A DNA stretch of 64,000 nt from NCBI RefSeq assembly GCF_034424625.1, contig NZ_CP139976.1:3596001-3660000 (forward strand), read 5' to 3'. The DNA is from Janthinobacterium lividum (lineage in GTDB: Bacteria > Pseudomonadota > Gammaproteobacteria > Burkholderiales > Burkholderiaceae_D). Positions 8,919 through 18,113 of the stretch are shown here, in pieces (position 1 is the stretch's first letter; every line of letters starts with the position of its first letter). The notes beneath the pieces are model-generated. The model was not told where the DNA came from. It searched no databases and saw only the letters and a program-made list of their open reading frames with translations. Made by a program: the position numbers and the translations under genes.

Positions 8919-9698
8919 TTATGGCAACTGATTGAATAACTTGAAGAAATTATCCGTCGTCTGCTTCGCCACCTGGTCCAGCGGGATGCCTTTCAGGGTC
9001 GACAGGTATTCCGCCACGTGGGCCACATAGCCCGGTTCGTTCATGCGGCCGCGGAACGGCACGGGCGCCAGGTATGGCGAATCCGTTTCGATGAGGATGC
9101 GCTCGAGCGGCACTTCCAGGGCCACGGCCTGCAAGTCTTTCGCGCTCTTGAACGTGACGATGCCGGAAAAGGAAATATAGAAACCCATGGCGATGGCGGC
9201 GCGCGCCACTTCCAGGGATTCCGTAAAGCAATGCATGACGCCGGCCACGCCGCCGTCGGACACGCCCGCGCCCTCTTCGCGCATGATGCGTATGGTGTCT
9301 TCACTGGCCGCTCTTGTGTGAATAATCAAGGGCTTGCGCGTGATTCTTGAAGCTTTGATGTGAGTGCGGAAACGCTCGCGCTGCCACTCCAGGTCGCCCG
9401 TCAGGCGGAAATAGTCGAGGCCCGTCTCGCCGATGGCGATGATCTTCGGATGGTCGGCCAAGCGGACCAGGTCTTCCACGGACGGCTCAGGCGTGTCCTC
9501 GTAGTCGGGATGCACGCCGACGGAAGCAAAGATATGCGGATACTGCTCGGCCAGGGCCAGCACCTGCGGAAAGTCCGGCAAGTCGACGGACACGCACAAG
9601 GCGTGTGTCACCTTGTTCTCGGCCATCTTGGCGAGGATCTCGGGCATGCGAGCAGCCAGCTCGGGGAAATTGATATGGCAATGGGAATCGATATACAT
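8919..9698 (-). CDS. tatD: TatD-family metal-dependent hydrolase
   Basis: A 259-residue TIM-barrel hydrolase of the TatD/YcfH family, a metal-dependent deoxyribonuclease-like enzyme. The metal motif His-Cys-His is at residues 7-9, with the conserved Gly-Glu-Thr-Gly-Leu-Asp, Ile-Ile-His-Thr-Arg and Glu-Thr-Asp-Ser-Pro-Tyr-Leu motifs following in order. The ATG at 9698 fits the family N-terminus (Met-Tyr-Ile-Asp-Ser-His-Cys-His); the frame stays open upstream but lacks family features. It lies in the usual tmk-holB-tatD context, although the PilZ gene often found between holB and tatD is replaced here by a VOC gene. Confidence 0.92.
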   Translation of the reverse strand: MYIDSHCHINFPELAARMPEILAKMAENKVTHALCVSVDLPDFPQVLALAEQYPHIFASVGVHPDYEDTPEPSVEDLVRLADHPKIIAIGETGLDYFRLTGDLEWQRERFRTHIKASRITRKPLIIHTRAASEDTIRIMREEGAGVSDGGVAGVMHCFTESLEVARAAIAMGFYISFSGIVTFKSAKDLQAVALEVPLERILIETDSPYLAPVPFRGRMNEPGYVAHVAEYLSTLKGIPLDQVAKQTTDNFFKLFNQLP

Positions 9699-9784
9699 AA
9701 GGCGGGATTGTACCGGAGCGGGCGGAATCTGGCAGGGGGAAGGCGCAAATCCGTCCTGCCGCTGACGACTCCCGCGCAGTTCGC

Positions 9785-10171
9785 CTACTGCCCCTGCGGC
9801 GGCTGCCACAGCTCCACCTTGTTGCCCTCAGGATCGATGACCCAGCCGAACTGGCCATATTCGGAATCGGGCGCCTTTTCCAGCACGTTGCAGCCCTCGT
9901 CGCGCAGGGCTTGCAGCAACGCGTCGAGGTCGTCGACGCGGTAGTTGATCATGAAGGACGCCTTACCGGGCGCGAATTGTTCGTTGTCATTGGCCGCGAC
10001 GGACCAGATAGTGGTGCCGCCAGTGGGCTTGCCATCGGCGTCCGCCCAGGTGAAGGCGGCGCCGCCCCACGGCTGCACGTCCAGGCCCAGGTGGCGCTGG
10101 TACCAGGCGCGCAGCGCGGCCGGGTCTTGCGCGTGGAAAAAGATGCCGCCGATGCCAGTGACTCGTTTCAT
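9785..10171 (-). CDS. VOC-superfamily (glyoxalase-like) protein
   Basis: A 128-residue vicinal-oxygen-chelate protein made of two beta-alpha-beta-beta-beta units. The N-terminal half has Gly-Ile-Phe-Phe-His-Ala-Gln-Asp-Pro and Trp-Tyr-Gln-Arg-His-Leu-Gly-Leu; the C-terminal half ends Phe-Gly-Trp-Val-Ile-Asp-Pro-Glu-Gly-Asn-Lys-Val-Glu-Leu-Trp. His and Glu positions consistent with a metal site are present. Such proteins include glyoxalases, dioxygenases and resistance proteins; the role here is not determinable. It lies between holB and tatD. Confidence 0.85.
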   Translation of the reverse strand: MKRVTGIGGIFFHAQDPAALRAWYQRHLGLDVQPWGGAAFTWADADGKPTGGTTIWSVAANDNEQFAPGKASFMINYRVDDLDALLQALRDEGCNVLEKAPDSEYGQFGWVIDPEGNKVELWQPPQGQ

Positions 10172-10302
10172 GCACGCCTCCGTTGCTGTCCAGTGCCTTG
10201 ACTGTAACACCGGGGGCCAGGTGTGGCAAACGATGCGGCGAGTCTGCCCCTCCGTCAAGAAAGAGATGATTTACTTTAACTTTACTTCGCAAGCACTTGA
10301 TT

Positions 10303-11331
10303 TTATTGACAACTGGATGCGTAGTCGAGCAGCATGTCTTCCAAAAACAGCTTGGGCGACAAGGGGTGTTCGGCAATCGCCCGGCGCTCATTGGCAGCTT
10401 TGATCGCGGCCATCAACCGGCTCACGTTGATGCGTCCTGCCAGCGCTTCCAGTTCGCGCCGGTGGCGCGGGTAGTAGCGGATGGTGCCGGACAATTTGAC
10501 GGAAAACACGTCGTACAGCCAGCGCTGGAGCGATGCCACGAGCGGTGCCAGCGGAGACTTCTGTAATTTGTCCGCCGCTTTCAGGGCCGCTTCCACGCCC
10601 GGGTTGGCTAGCACCTGCAGCAATTGTTCCGTTTCTTCGCGGCCGCCCGACTCGGACTGGGCCAGCGCGGCCAGCGGCGCGCCGCCCTGCTCGCGCAGCC
10701 AGCTGTCCGCATCGTTCAAGCCTTGCTGCTTGAGCCACGTCAAGGCCTGCTCGTGGCTGGGCATCGGCAAGGCGAATTTCCTGCAGCGCGACAAGATGGT
10801 CGGCAGCAAGCGGTCCAGGCTGTTCGATGCCAGCAAGAACAAAGTGCCCGGCGGCGGCTCTTCCAGGGTTTTCAGCAAGGCGTTGGACGCGGGCGTGTTG
10901 AGCGCTTCGGCCGGGTACAGCACCACCACGCGCAAGCCCTGGCGGTGCGTGGAGATGTTCATGAAGTCGGCCAGGTTGCGGATCTGCTCGATCTTGATGT
11001 CTTTTGACGGCGTCTTGGTCTTGGCGCTTTTCTTCGCGCCCTCACCCTCTTCGCCGTCGTCGGCCACGTCGTCTTCCAGCGCTTCCGGACGGACCCGGCG
11101 GTAATCGGGATGGTTGCCCTGGCTAAACCAGCCGCATGAGGCGCACGCGCCGCAGGCATGGCCGTCGGCTCGCACGTCTTCGCACAGCAATGCCTGCGCG
11201 AAATGCTCGATGAAGTCGGCCTTGCCAATGCCCTGCGCGCCATGGAACAAAATGGCGTGCGGCATGCGCGGTCGCAGGGCTTGCAATTGCTGCCAGGCGT
11301 CCTGTTGCCACGGATAGAGAGGACTGTTCAT
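10303..11331 (-). CDS. holB: DNA polymerase III subunit delta'
   Basis: A clamp-loader subunit of 342 residues. The P-loop region reads Phe-His-Gly-Ala-Gln-Gly-Ile-Gly-Lys (about residues 29-37), and a four-Cys zinc module (Cys-Gly-Ala-Cys-Ala-Ser-Cys) follows at about 60-66. Sensor and arginine-finger segments (Glu-Glu-Pro-Pro; Ser-Arg-Cys) are present. An acidic and Lys-rich insert at about 85-110 is unusual in length but in frame. The start at 11331 has AAGGA upstream. It follows tmk by 15 bp in the usual order. Confidence 0.92.
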   Translation of the reverse strand: MNSPLYPWQQDAWQQLQALRPRMPHAILFHGAQGIGKADFIEHFAQALLCEDVRADGHACGACASCGWFSQGNHPDYRRVRPEALEDDVADDGEEGEGAKKSAKTKTPSKDIKIEQIRNLADFMNISTHRQGLRVVVLYPAEALNTPASNALLKTLEEPPPGTLFLLASNSLDRLLPTILSRCRKFALPMPSHEQALTWLKQQGLNDADSWLREQGGAPLAALAQSESGGREETEQLLQVLANPGVEAALKAADKLQKSPLAPLVASLQRWLYDVFSVKLSGTIRYYPRHRRELEALAGRINVSRLMAAIKAANERRAIAEHPLSPKLFLEDMLLDYASSCQ

Positions 11332-11346
11332 TTTATTCCTTGTCAA

Positions 11347-11988
11347 TCAGTGGCTTGCAATACTTTGCTCAAGCAATACATCAAGCAGTTTTGCCAGCTG
11401 TACTTGAATATCGGCAATGCTTTGCGTGGAATCGATGATGCGGAAGCGTTCCGGGAACTGGGCCGCGCGGCGCAGATACTCGTTGCGCGTGGCGGCAAAG
11501 AAATCGGCCTGCTCCTGCTCGAATTTGTCGAGCGCACGCGTGGCGTCCAGGCGGGCACGGGCCACGGCCAGCGGCACGTCGAACAGGAACGTCAGGTCCG
11601 GCTGCAAGTGCGGGTGCACCCACGCTTCCAGCGCTTCCATCTTGCGCAAGTCCATGCCCCGGCCGCCGCCCTGGTAGGCGAAGCTGGCATCGCTGAAGCG
11701 GTCGGAAATGACCCACTCGCCCCGATCGAGGGCTGGCGCGATCACTTGCGCGATATGTTCGCGGCGGCTGGCGAACATCAGCAAGGCTTCCGTTTCCAGG
11801 TGCATCTTTTCATGCAGCAGCAGTTCGCGCAGCTTTTCGCCCAGGCTGGTACCGCCCGGTTCGCGCGATGAAACGAGGCGCACGCCCCGCTGCTGCAGGT
11901 AGTCGGTGACAAAGCCGATATGCGTCGACTTGCCCGCGCCATCGATGCCTTCGAAGGTGATGAAGCGGGGTTGATATTGTGGTGTCAT
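11347..11988 (-). CDS. tmk: Thymidylate kinase
   Basis: A 213-residue kinase that phosphorylates dTMP to dTDP. The P-loop [11 protein letters not shown] lies at about residues 12-22, the DR(Y/F) motif appears as Ser-Asp-Arg-Phe, and Arg-Glu-Pro-Gly-Gly-Thr binds substrate. Length is typical. It lies between mltG and holB on the same strand with gaps of 21 and 15 bp, indicating one transcript. Confidence 0.95.
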   Translation of the reverse strand: MTPQYQPRFITFEGIDGAGKSTHIGFVTDYLQQRGVRLVSSREPGGTSLGEKLRELLLHEKMHLETEALLMFASRREHIAQVIAPALDRGEWVISDRFSDASFAYQGGGRGMDLRKMEALEAWVHPHLQPDLTFLFDVPLAVARARLDATRALDKFEQEQADFFAATRNEYLRRAAQFPERFRIIDSTQSIADIQVQLAKLLDVLLEQSIASH

Positions 11989-12009
11989 GAAGCTTCTAGT
12001 TTGAAATAA

Positions 12010-12996
12010 TTAACGCTGGTATTGATTCACGGCGCGGTTATGGTCGGGCAAGTTGGCCGAGAACTGGCTGGTGCCGTCGCCGCGCGCCACGAAATACAGC
12101 GCTTGCGTGCGGGCCGGCGCCAGCGCCGCCGTCAGCGATTGCGCGCCAGCCAGGGCGATCGGCGTGGGCGGCAAGCCGCCGCGCGTGTACGTATTGTACG
12201 GGGTGTCCGCTTCCAGGTCGCGTTTGCGGATCTTGCCCTGGTAGTTGTCGCCCATGCCATAGATCACAGTCGGGTCCGTCTGCAGCAGCATGCCCGTCTT
12301 GAGGCGGTTGACGAACACGCCGGCAATCATGGCGCGCTCGGACTTTTGCCCCGTTTCCTTTTCCACGATGGAAGCCATGATCAGCGCTTCATACGGGTTT
12401 TTATACGGCAAGGCGGGATCGCGCTTGTCCCACGCTTCGGACAGGCGGCCGATCATGGCCGTGTGTGCCTGCCTGAAAATCTGCATTTCGCTGGCGCCCT
12501 TGGCAAACAGATACGTATCCGGGAAGAACAAACCTTCCGGGTGCACATATTCCGGGCTGATTTTCGCCATCAGTTCCTTGTCGGACAGGCCTGCAGTATC
12601 GTGCTTGAGGCCGGGATGGTTGGCCATCGCCAGGCGCATCTGTTTGAAGGTCCAGCCTTCGATGATGGTCAGCGACTCTTGCGCGAATTCGCCGCGCGCC
12701 AGCTGCGTGATCAAACGCTGCGGCGTGGTGCCCGGTTTCAGCTCATAGGAACCGGCCTTGATCTTCGAGGTCTTGCCTTCGATGCGCGCCAGCATGTTGA
12801 ACAGGATAGGCACGATGGGCACGCCCGCGTCCGCGATCTGCTGGCCGGCCGCATGCGCGCCGCTGCCCGGGCTGATCGTAAACGGAATCGCTTCTCCATC
12901 CGTGGTGATGGGCTGCTGCGCCCAGTACACAAAAGTACCGCCCACACCGATAGCGGCGATGACTGAACTGACTACAAGTTTTTTAAAGAAAGCCAT
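12010..12996 (-). CDS. mltG: Endolytic murein transglycosylase
   Basis: An inner-membrane protein of 328 residues (YceG family) that cleaves nascent peptidoglycan strands. One N-terminal membrane helix (about residues 7-26) precedes a LysM-like subdomain and the catalytic domain, in which Ala-Ser-Ile-Val-Glu-Lys-Glu-Thr contains the catalytic Glu, followed by Leu-Gln-Thr-Asp-Pro-Thr-Val-Ile-Tyr. The start at 12996 directly precedes the membrane helix; a longer frame with ATG at 13056 lacks a ribosome-binding site. It is the first gene of the mltG-tmk-holB run and diverges from ygfZ. Confidence 0.92.
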   Translation of the reverse strand: MAFFKKLVVSSVIAAIGVGGTFVYWAQQPITTDGEAIPFTISPGSGAHAAGQQIADAGVPIVPILFNMLARIEGKTSKIKAGSYELKPGTTPQRLITQLARGEFAQESLTIIEGWTFKQMRLAMANHPGLKHDTAGLSDKELMAKISPEYVHPEGLFFPDTYLFAKGASEMQIFRQAHTAMIGRLSEAWDKRDPALPYKNPYEALIMASIVEKETGQKSERAMIAGVFVNRLKTGMLLQTDPTVIYGMGDNYQGKIRKRDLEADTPYNTYTRGGLPPTPIALAGAQSLTAALAPARTQALYFVARGDGTSQFSANLPDHNRAVNQYQR

Positions 12997-13172
12997 TGTT
13001 CCGATTCTTGTGATGCGGGCGCTGATGGCCAACGTCCGCTTGTTATGATCGTTCATTTGTGAAGCAAGTGCGCGCAAAGCGGCGCCAACACTGGCAATCT
13101 TGCCGTTGCCGACGCAATCTGCGCGACATCACTATAATGAACCCGTAATGATAATGCTTAATCGCTGATCTA

Positions 13173-14288
13173 ATGGAAATTATGAATAACTGGAATCAAT
13201 TTTTAACAGCCCAAGGCGCCCGCCCCGTTGCCATCGATGGCGCGCCTGACGGCACCGCCCCCATCACCGCCGTCCCTATCCATGATTTCGGCCAGTCCCT
13301 GACAGTGCCCCAGCTGCAAGAAGGTTTTGTCGCGGCCATCACGGACCAGGGCTTGATCGGCTTGAGCGGCGACGATGCGGCCAGTTTCCTGCACGGCCAG
13401 CTGACCAACGATGTGGAACACCTGAACCAGGAGCAAGTGCGCCTGGCCGGCTACTGCACGCCGAAAGGCCGGCTGCTGGCCAGTTTCCTGATGTGGCGCA
13501 ACGCCACCACCATTTATCTGCAATTGCCGCGCGCCATACAGCCGACCATCCAGAAGCGTCTGCAGATGTTCGTGCTGCGCGCCAAGGCCAAGCTGCACGA
13601 TGCATCCCTTGATGCAGCCAATCAAGTTGTCCTCGGCCTGGGCGGCAAGCAAGCCAGCGCGGCCCTGTCCGCCTGGTTCCCGGCCCTGCCCGCCACGCCG
13701 TTCAGCAAGGTCGAGCATGAACTGGGCACCCTGCTGCGAGTGGCCGATGCGTTCGGCAGCGCCCGCTATGAATGGCTGACGTCGGCCGCCACGGCGCGCG
13801 ACGTGTGGTCGCAGCTGGCGCAAACGCTCGCCAAGGGCGGGATTGACGCCTGGCGCTTGTCGGAGATCCACGCGGGCATCCCGCAGATCACGGCCGCCAC
13901 GCAAGAGCAGTTCGTGCCGCAAATGGTCAACTTCGAGCTGCTGGGCGGCGTCAATTTCAAGAAAGGCTGCTACCCGGGCCAGGAAATCGTCGCGCGCAGC
14001 CAGTACCTGGGCAAGCTCAAGCGCCGCACCACCCTCGTCAGCATTGCCGATCCCTCGGTAGTGGCCGGCGGTGAACTGTTTGCCGTCAGCGACCCCGAGC
14101 AGCCTTGCGGCATGGTCGTCAACGCCGCACCCAACGGTGATGGCGGCATCGACGCCCTCGTTGAAATGAAGCTGGGGGCGATCGAAGAAGGTGCAAGCGC
14201 CGCCGGCGCCGTGCGCTACCGTTCGGCCCTGGGCGCTCACGTGCAGTTCCTGTCCATGCCTTACGTGCTAGACGCACTCGACTTGTGA
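13173..14288 (+). CDS. ygfZ: Folate-binding protein YgfZ (iron-sulfur cluster repair)
   Basis: A GcvT-like folate-binding protein of 371 residues that supports assembly or repair of some Fe-S enzymes. The diagnostic motif Lys-Gly-Cys-Tyr-Pro-Gly-Gln-Glu is at about residues 267-274. Two possible ATGs (13173 and 13182) both lack a strong ribosome-binding site. Divergence from mltG is the usual arrangement in this lineage. It is followed within 7 bp by a DUF4936 gene and then by an overlapping NRDE gene, forming a three-gene unit. Confidence 0.92.
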   Translation: MEIMNNWNQFLTAQGARPVAIDGAPDGTAPITAVPIHDFGQSLTVPQLQEGFVAAITDQGLIGLSGDDAASFLHGQLTNDVEHLNQEQVRLAGYCTPKGRLLASFLMWRNATTIYLQLPRAIQPTIQKRLQMFVLRAKAKLHDASLDAANQVVLGLGGKQASAALSAWFPALPATPFSKVEHELGTLLRVADAFGSARYEWLTSAATARDVWSQLAQTLAKGGIDAWRLSEIHAGIPQITAATQEQFVPQMVNFELLGGVNFKKGCYPGQEIVARSQYLGKLKRRTTLVSIADPSVVAGGELFAVSDPEQPCGMVVNAAPNGDGGIDALVEMKLGAIEEGASAAGAVRYRSALGAHVQFLSMPYVLDALDL

Positions 14289-14295
14289 GAATGCC

Positions 14296-14586
14296 ATGAA
14301 AGATTTGTACATTTATTACCAGGTCAAGGAAGAGCACGCCCAGGCACTGGAAGCCAGGGTCCGTGCCTTGCAGGCAAAACTGGCTGCCGCGTCCGGCGTG
14401 GCGCCGCAATTGAAGCGCCGCCCTGACGCCAAGGATGGCTTGCAGACGTGGATGGAAATCTACCCCGTCGTCGGCGAAGGCTTTGCGGAACTGCTGGCCA
14501 GCGCGTCCGACGAAGCGGGCTTGCTGTCCTTGACGGCTGGCGCGCGCCATACGGAAGTGTTCATGGATTTGCCTCCATGTGCCTGA
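14296..14586 (+). CDS. DUF4936 family protein
   Basis: A 96-residue protein starting Met-Lys-Asp-Leu-Tyr-Ile-Tyr-Tyr-Gln-Val, which fits DUF4936, a small ferredoxin-like fold family of unknown function found in Betaproteobacteria next to ygfZ. It begins 7 bp after ygfZ and its last ten bases overlap the start of the NRDE gene, so translation of the two is probably coupled. Confidence 0.8.
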   Translation: MKDLYIYYQVKEEHAQALEARVRALQAKLAAASGVAPQLKRRPDAKDGLQTWMEIYPVVGEGFAELLASASDEAGLLSLTAGARHTEVFMDLPPCA

Positions 14587-15314
14587 TCGTTTTTGCCTGG
14601 AAAGTCAATCCGCACATCCCGCTGATTGCCGCCGCCAACCGCGACGAATTCTATGAACGCGCCAGCGCCCCCGCCGGCGCATGGCCCGAGCACCCGCAAG
14701 TGTATGCGGGCCGCGACCTGCAGGCGGGCGGCAGCTGGATGGGCATCACCCAGGCCGGCAGCGGCAGCTCGCGCTTTGCCGCCATCACGAATATCCGCAG
14801 CCCGCAAGACCGCAACCCGGACGCCCCCTCGCGCGGCGCCCTGGTAGCCGATTATCTGGCCGGCGACATGTCGCCACAGGATTACATCGCGCAAATCCGT
14901 CCCGGCTGCACAGCCTACAACGGTTTTAACCTGGTGCTGGGCGACGCGGACACCCTGATCTGGTTTTCCAACCGGGGCGACGGCGATGCGCGCAATGGCC
15001 AGCCATTGGAGCCGGGCATCTACGGCCTGTCGAACGCCCTGCTGGACGCGCCGTGGCCGAAGGTCCTGAAGACCAAGGCCCAGTTCGCCAGCCTGCTATG
15101 CCAGGGTGCGCCCGATGAAGCGTATTTCGACATGCTGGCCGACACCACGCGCGCGCCCGATTTCCGCTTGCCGGACACAGGCGTGCCGCTCGACCTCGAA
15201 CGCGTACTGTCCGCCGTCTGCATCGAAACGCCGGGCTACGGCACGCGCACTTCCACCGTCGTGAAACTGTTCCCGGATTCTCCCGGCGAATTGCATGAGC
15301 TGGTGATACAGTAG
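14577..15314 (+). CDS. NRDE/TANGO2 family protein
   Basis: A 245-residue protein of the NRDE (TANGO2-like) family, named after the Asn-Arg-Asp-Glu motif seen at residues 21-24 after the N-terminal Met-Cys-Leu-Ile-Val-Phe-Ala. Cys2 would be exposed after Met removal, as in Ntn-hydrolase-like proteins. Animal TANGO2 homologues have been linked to haem and lipid handling; the bacterial role is open. The gene overlaps DUF4936 by ten bases. Its stop codon TAG (15312-15314) is made by the first bases of a palindromic repeat. Confidence 0.88.
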   Translation: MCLIVFAWKVNPHIPLIAAANRDEFYERASAPAGAWPEHPQVYAGRDLQAGGSWMGITQAGSGSSRFAAITNIRSPQDRNPDAPSRGALVADYLAGDMSPQDYIAQIRPGCTAYNGFNLVLGDADTLIWFSNRGDGDARNGQPLEPGIYGLSNALLDAPWPKVLKTKAQFASLLCQGAPDEAYFDMLADTTRAPDFRLPDTGVPLDLERVLSAVCIETPGYGTRTSTVVKLFPDSPGELHELVIQ

Positions 15315-15424
15315 GTCGGGTTAGCGCACAGCGCGTAACCCGACACCACCACCACACTCAAGCGGCATCACCGCCGTCCCCGATGTCGGATTACGCGCGC
15401 CTCCGGCGCGCTAATCCGACCTGC
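15311..15424. repeat. Dispersed palindromic repeat, copy B
   Basis: GTAGGTCGGGTTAGCGC begins at 15311 and a facing partner ends near ...GCTAATCCGACCTG at 15422, with about 45 bp of unrelated sequence between the inner arms. It directly follows the NRDE gene and supplies its stop codon. A small minus-strand frame can be drawn through it but its peptide is repeat-encoded. Confidence 0.85.
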
Positions 15425-15475
15425 GCAAGCTTCCCCTGTCCTCATCGACAAGCCACCCGCCATCCATCCGCAGAA

Positions 15476-15507
15476 AAAAGAAAGCGCTTGCGCAAGCGCT
15501 TTCTTTT
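15476..15507. promoter_or_regulatory. 32-bp perfect palindrome before the LacI gene (operator or terminator)
   Basis: A 32-bp perfect inverted repeat with no spacer, built from two AAGCGCTT palindromes around a central TTGCGCAA and flanked by AAAAG / CTTTT. It lies 80 bp upstream of the LacI-family regulator start. AAGCGCTT resembles LacI-family half-site patterns, so it may be an autoregulatory operator. The A and T tracts equally allow a two-way rho-independent terminator for the gene upstream. Confidence 0.6.
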
Positions 15508-15586
15508 GTTTACGATAGCTTCAATCGCGGCGACACAGCCGCACCCAATCGCAGTACACAATAATAAAAAAACCTCAGGAGACACC

Positions 15587-16594
15587 ATGGCCACCATGGA
15601 AGATGTAGCGCGGGCGGCGGACGTATCGCTGTCGACCGTCTCTCACGTAGTCAACGGCACCCGCAAGGTCAGCCCGAAAACCGTCGCCGCCGTCAACGCG
15701 GCCATGCAGCAGATCGGCTATGTGCCGAACATGCTGGCGCGCGCGCTGGCCGGCTCCTCGTCGGGCACCATCGGCGTGGCCATTTCCGCCTTCACCAATC
15801 ATTATTTCAGCGAAACCGTGCGCGCCATCGAGGCTGCCTGCACGCGCCACGGCTTGATGATGCTGTTTTCGGATACGCATGACGACCCCGAGCAGGAGTT
15901 GAAAGTGGTGCAGAACTTGCACCAGCGCCGGGTCGACGGCATCGTGCTGGCGCCATCCGGCGATCCGCACAACCGCGCCCTCGACTATTTGACCAGCAAC
16001 AAGATCGCTTCCGTGCTGGTCGACCGCATGTCGCCGCAACCGTTCGACCAGGTGGGCGTGGAAAACATCGAGGCGACGGCCCAGCTCGTCAGCCATCTGA
16101 TCGCGGCCCATGGCCACCGCCGCATCGGCTTCATCGCGGGCGCGCCCGGCCTGTCCACGACGGACGAGCGTATCGAAGGCTACCGCCTGGCCTTGCAACG
16201 CGCCAATATCGCCTTTGACCCGGAACTGCTGCGCTCGGGCGATTCGAACCTCGAGCGCAGCGGCGCAGCCACGCGCGAATTGCTGGCCCTGCCCGCCGCA
16301 CAGCGTCCCACGGCCATCGTTGCCGGCAATAACCTGATGACCATCGGCACCATGCATGCCTTGCGCGATGCGCACATTGCGGTACCGCAAGACGTCGCGC
16401 TGGCCGGCTTCGATGATTTCGACTGGGCCGATTACTTCAGCCCCCGCCTCACCGTGATGGCACAGCCGCTCGAAGAGCTGGGCGCCATGGCCGTCGACCT
16501 CCTGATCGACCGTATCGCCAATCCGGGCATCGCCCAGCACGTGCAGCGCTTGTCGCCAACCTTGCGCGTACGCAATTCCTGCGGCTGCCCCTGA
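15587..16594 (+). CDS. LacI-family transcriptional regulator of the pentose operon
   Basis: A 335-residue repressor. The N-terminal helix-turn-helix reads Met-Glu-Asp-Val-Ala-Arg-Ala-Ala-Asp-Val-Ser-Leu-Ser-Thr-Val-Ser-His-Val-Val-Asn-Gly, followed by the hinge helix and a periplasmic-binding-protein-like sensor domain. The start at 15587 has AGGAGA seven bases upstream. It is the first gene of a six-gene sugar operon (20 bp to xylB), so it probably senses the imported sugar or its phosphate and controls its own operon. Confidence 0.9.
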   Translation: MATMEDVARAADVSLSTVSHVVNGTRKVSPKTVAAVNAAMQQIGYVPNMLARALAGSSSGTIGVAISAFTNHYFSETVRAIEAACTRHGLMMLFSDTHDDPEQELKVVQNLHQRRVDGIVLAPSGDPHNRALDYLTSNKIASVLVDRMSPQPFDQVGVENIEATAQLVSHLIAAHGHRRIGFIAGAPGLSTTDERIEGYRLALQRANIAFDPELLRSGDSNLERSGAATRELLALPAAQRPTAIVAGNNLMTIGTMHALRDAHIAVPQDVALAGFDDFDWADYFSPRLTVMAQPLEELGAMAVDLLIDRIANPGIAQHVQRLSPTLRVRNSCGCP

Positions 16595-16614
16595 CCTTTA
16601 CATATAGACACACC

Positions 16615-18111
16615 ATGCATCCAGCGATTTCCCTCGGTATCGACCTCGGTACCTCCGAACTGAAAACCGTGCTGATGGACAGCTCTGGCAGCGTGCGCGG
16701 CCAGGCGTCCGTGCGCATCGACACCAGCCGCCCGCAAGCAGGCTGGTCCGAACAGGCGCCGCAAAACTGGTGGGCCGCCTGCGTCAACGCGCTGGGCCAG
16801 CTGCGCGCGGGCTGGCCGCAGGACTATGCCCGCATCGCCTGCATCGGCCTGTCGGGCCAGATGCACGGCGCCGTGCTGCTCGACGCCAACGATACCGTGA
16901 TCCGTCCCGCCATCCTGTGGAACGATGCGCGCGCCGAGGCCGAAGCGGCCAGCCTGGCGCGCGACTATCCCGCATATGCGGATGTGACGGGCAGCCTGCC
17001 CATGGCGGGCCTGACGGCGCCAAAACTGCTGTGGCTGCAAACGCATGAGCCGGTCGCCTTTGCCGCCATCGCCTGTTTGCTGTCGCCGAAAGACTATTTG
17101 CGCCTGCAATTAACGGGGATCAAGCTGACGGACATGTCCGACGCGGCCGGCACCCTGTGGCTGGACGAGGCCAACCGTGCCTGGTTCGCGCCCATGCTGG
17201 CCGCCTGCGGCTTGCACCCAGAACAGATGCCGGCGCTGGCCGAAGGCGACGCCGCCACGGGCACCGTGCTGGCGTCCATCGCCGACCAGCTGGGCTTGCC
17301 GGCGGGTGTGGTGGTGGCGGGCGGCGGCGGCGACAATCCCGTCTCGGCCGTGGGCATCGGCGCCGTCAATGGCGGCGACAGTTTTATCTCGCTGGGCACC
17401 AGCGCCGCCATCGTGTCCGTCACCGAAGCGCCTTTGGGCAACCCGGCCGGTGGCGTGCACAGCTTTTGCCACGCCCTGCCCGGCCGCTGGTATGCGATGG
17501 GCGCGATCCTGTCGGGCGCCAGCTGTCTGCGCTGGGCGACGGGCGTGCTGGGCCAGCCCGACGAGGCAGCCCTGCTGGCGCTGGTGGAAGCGGGCTTGCC
17601 GCTCGATGCCCCCATCGCGCCGTCCGCGCCCCTGTTCCTGCCGTATCTGTCGGGCGAGCGCACGCCGCATAACGACCCGCAAGTGCGCGGCGCCTTTTTG
17701 CAACTGGGCCACGACAGCACGCCGGCGCAGCTCGGCTACGCCGTGCTCGAAGGCGTGGCCTTTGCCTTGCGCGACGCCATGGCCGCCGTCACGTCGACGG
17801 GCGCCGTCGTTCCCCACTGCATGCTGGTGGGCGGCGGCGCGCGCAGCCAGTACTGGGCGCAATTGCTGGCCAATGTGCTGGGACGCGAAATGCGCACCCT
17901 GCACAACAGCGAATTGTCCGCCAGCCTGGGCGCGGCCAAGCTGGGCTTTGCCGCCATCGGCGACACCAGCCTGCTGACGCAGGGCTTGCCCATCAAAAAC
18001 ATTTTCCTGCCCGATGCCGCGCACAACGCAGCCTTGAGCATCCGTTACGGTCGCTACCGTAGCCTGTTTCCCGCCGTGCAAGCCTTGCACCAACTCAGTG
18101 ATAAGGAATAG
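16615..18111 (+). CDS. xylB: Xylulokinase (FGGY family)
   Basis: A 498-residue FGGY sugar kinase, probably D-xylulose to D-xylulose 5-phosphate. The N-terminus [11 protein letters not shown] matches the ATPase phosphate-1 loop; Gln-Met-His-Gly-Ala-Val and the C-terminal Leu-Val-Gly-Gly-Gly-Ala-Arg-Ser motif are typical of xylulokinases. Its stop is two bases before the transaldolase ATG. Kinases for ribulose or other ketoses share the fold, so substrate is inferred from best resemblance. Confidence 0.88.
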   Translation: MHPAISLGIDLGTSELKTVLMDSSGSVRGQASVRIDTSRPQAGWSEQAPQNWWAACVNALGQLRAGWPQDYARIACIGLSGQMHGAVLLDANDTVIRPAILWNDARAEAEAASLARDYPAYADVTGSLPMAGLTAPKLLWLQTHEPVAFAAIACLLSPKDYLRLQLTGIKLTDMSDAAGTLWLDEANRAWFAPMLAACGLHPEQMPALAEGDAATGTVLASIADQLGLPAGVVVAGGGGDNPVSAVGIGAVNGGDSFISLGTSAAIVSVTEAPLGNPAGGVHSFCHALPGRWYAMGAILSGASCLRWATGVLGQPDEAALLALVEAGLPLDAPIAPSAPLFLPYLSGERTPHNDPQVRGAFLQLGHDSTPAQLGYAVLEGVAFALRDAMAAVTSTGAVVPHCMLVGGGARSQYWAQLLANVLGREMRTLHNSELSASLGAAKLGFAAIGDTSLLTQGLPIKNIFLPDAAHNAALSIRYGRYRSLFPAVQALHQLSDKE

Positions 18112-18113
18112 TA

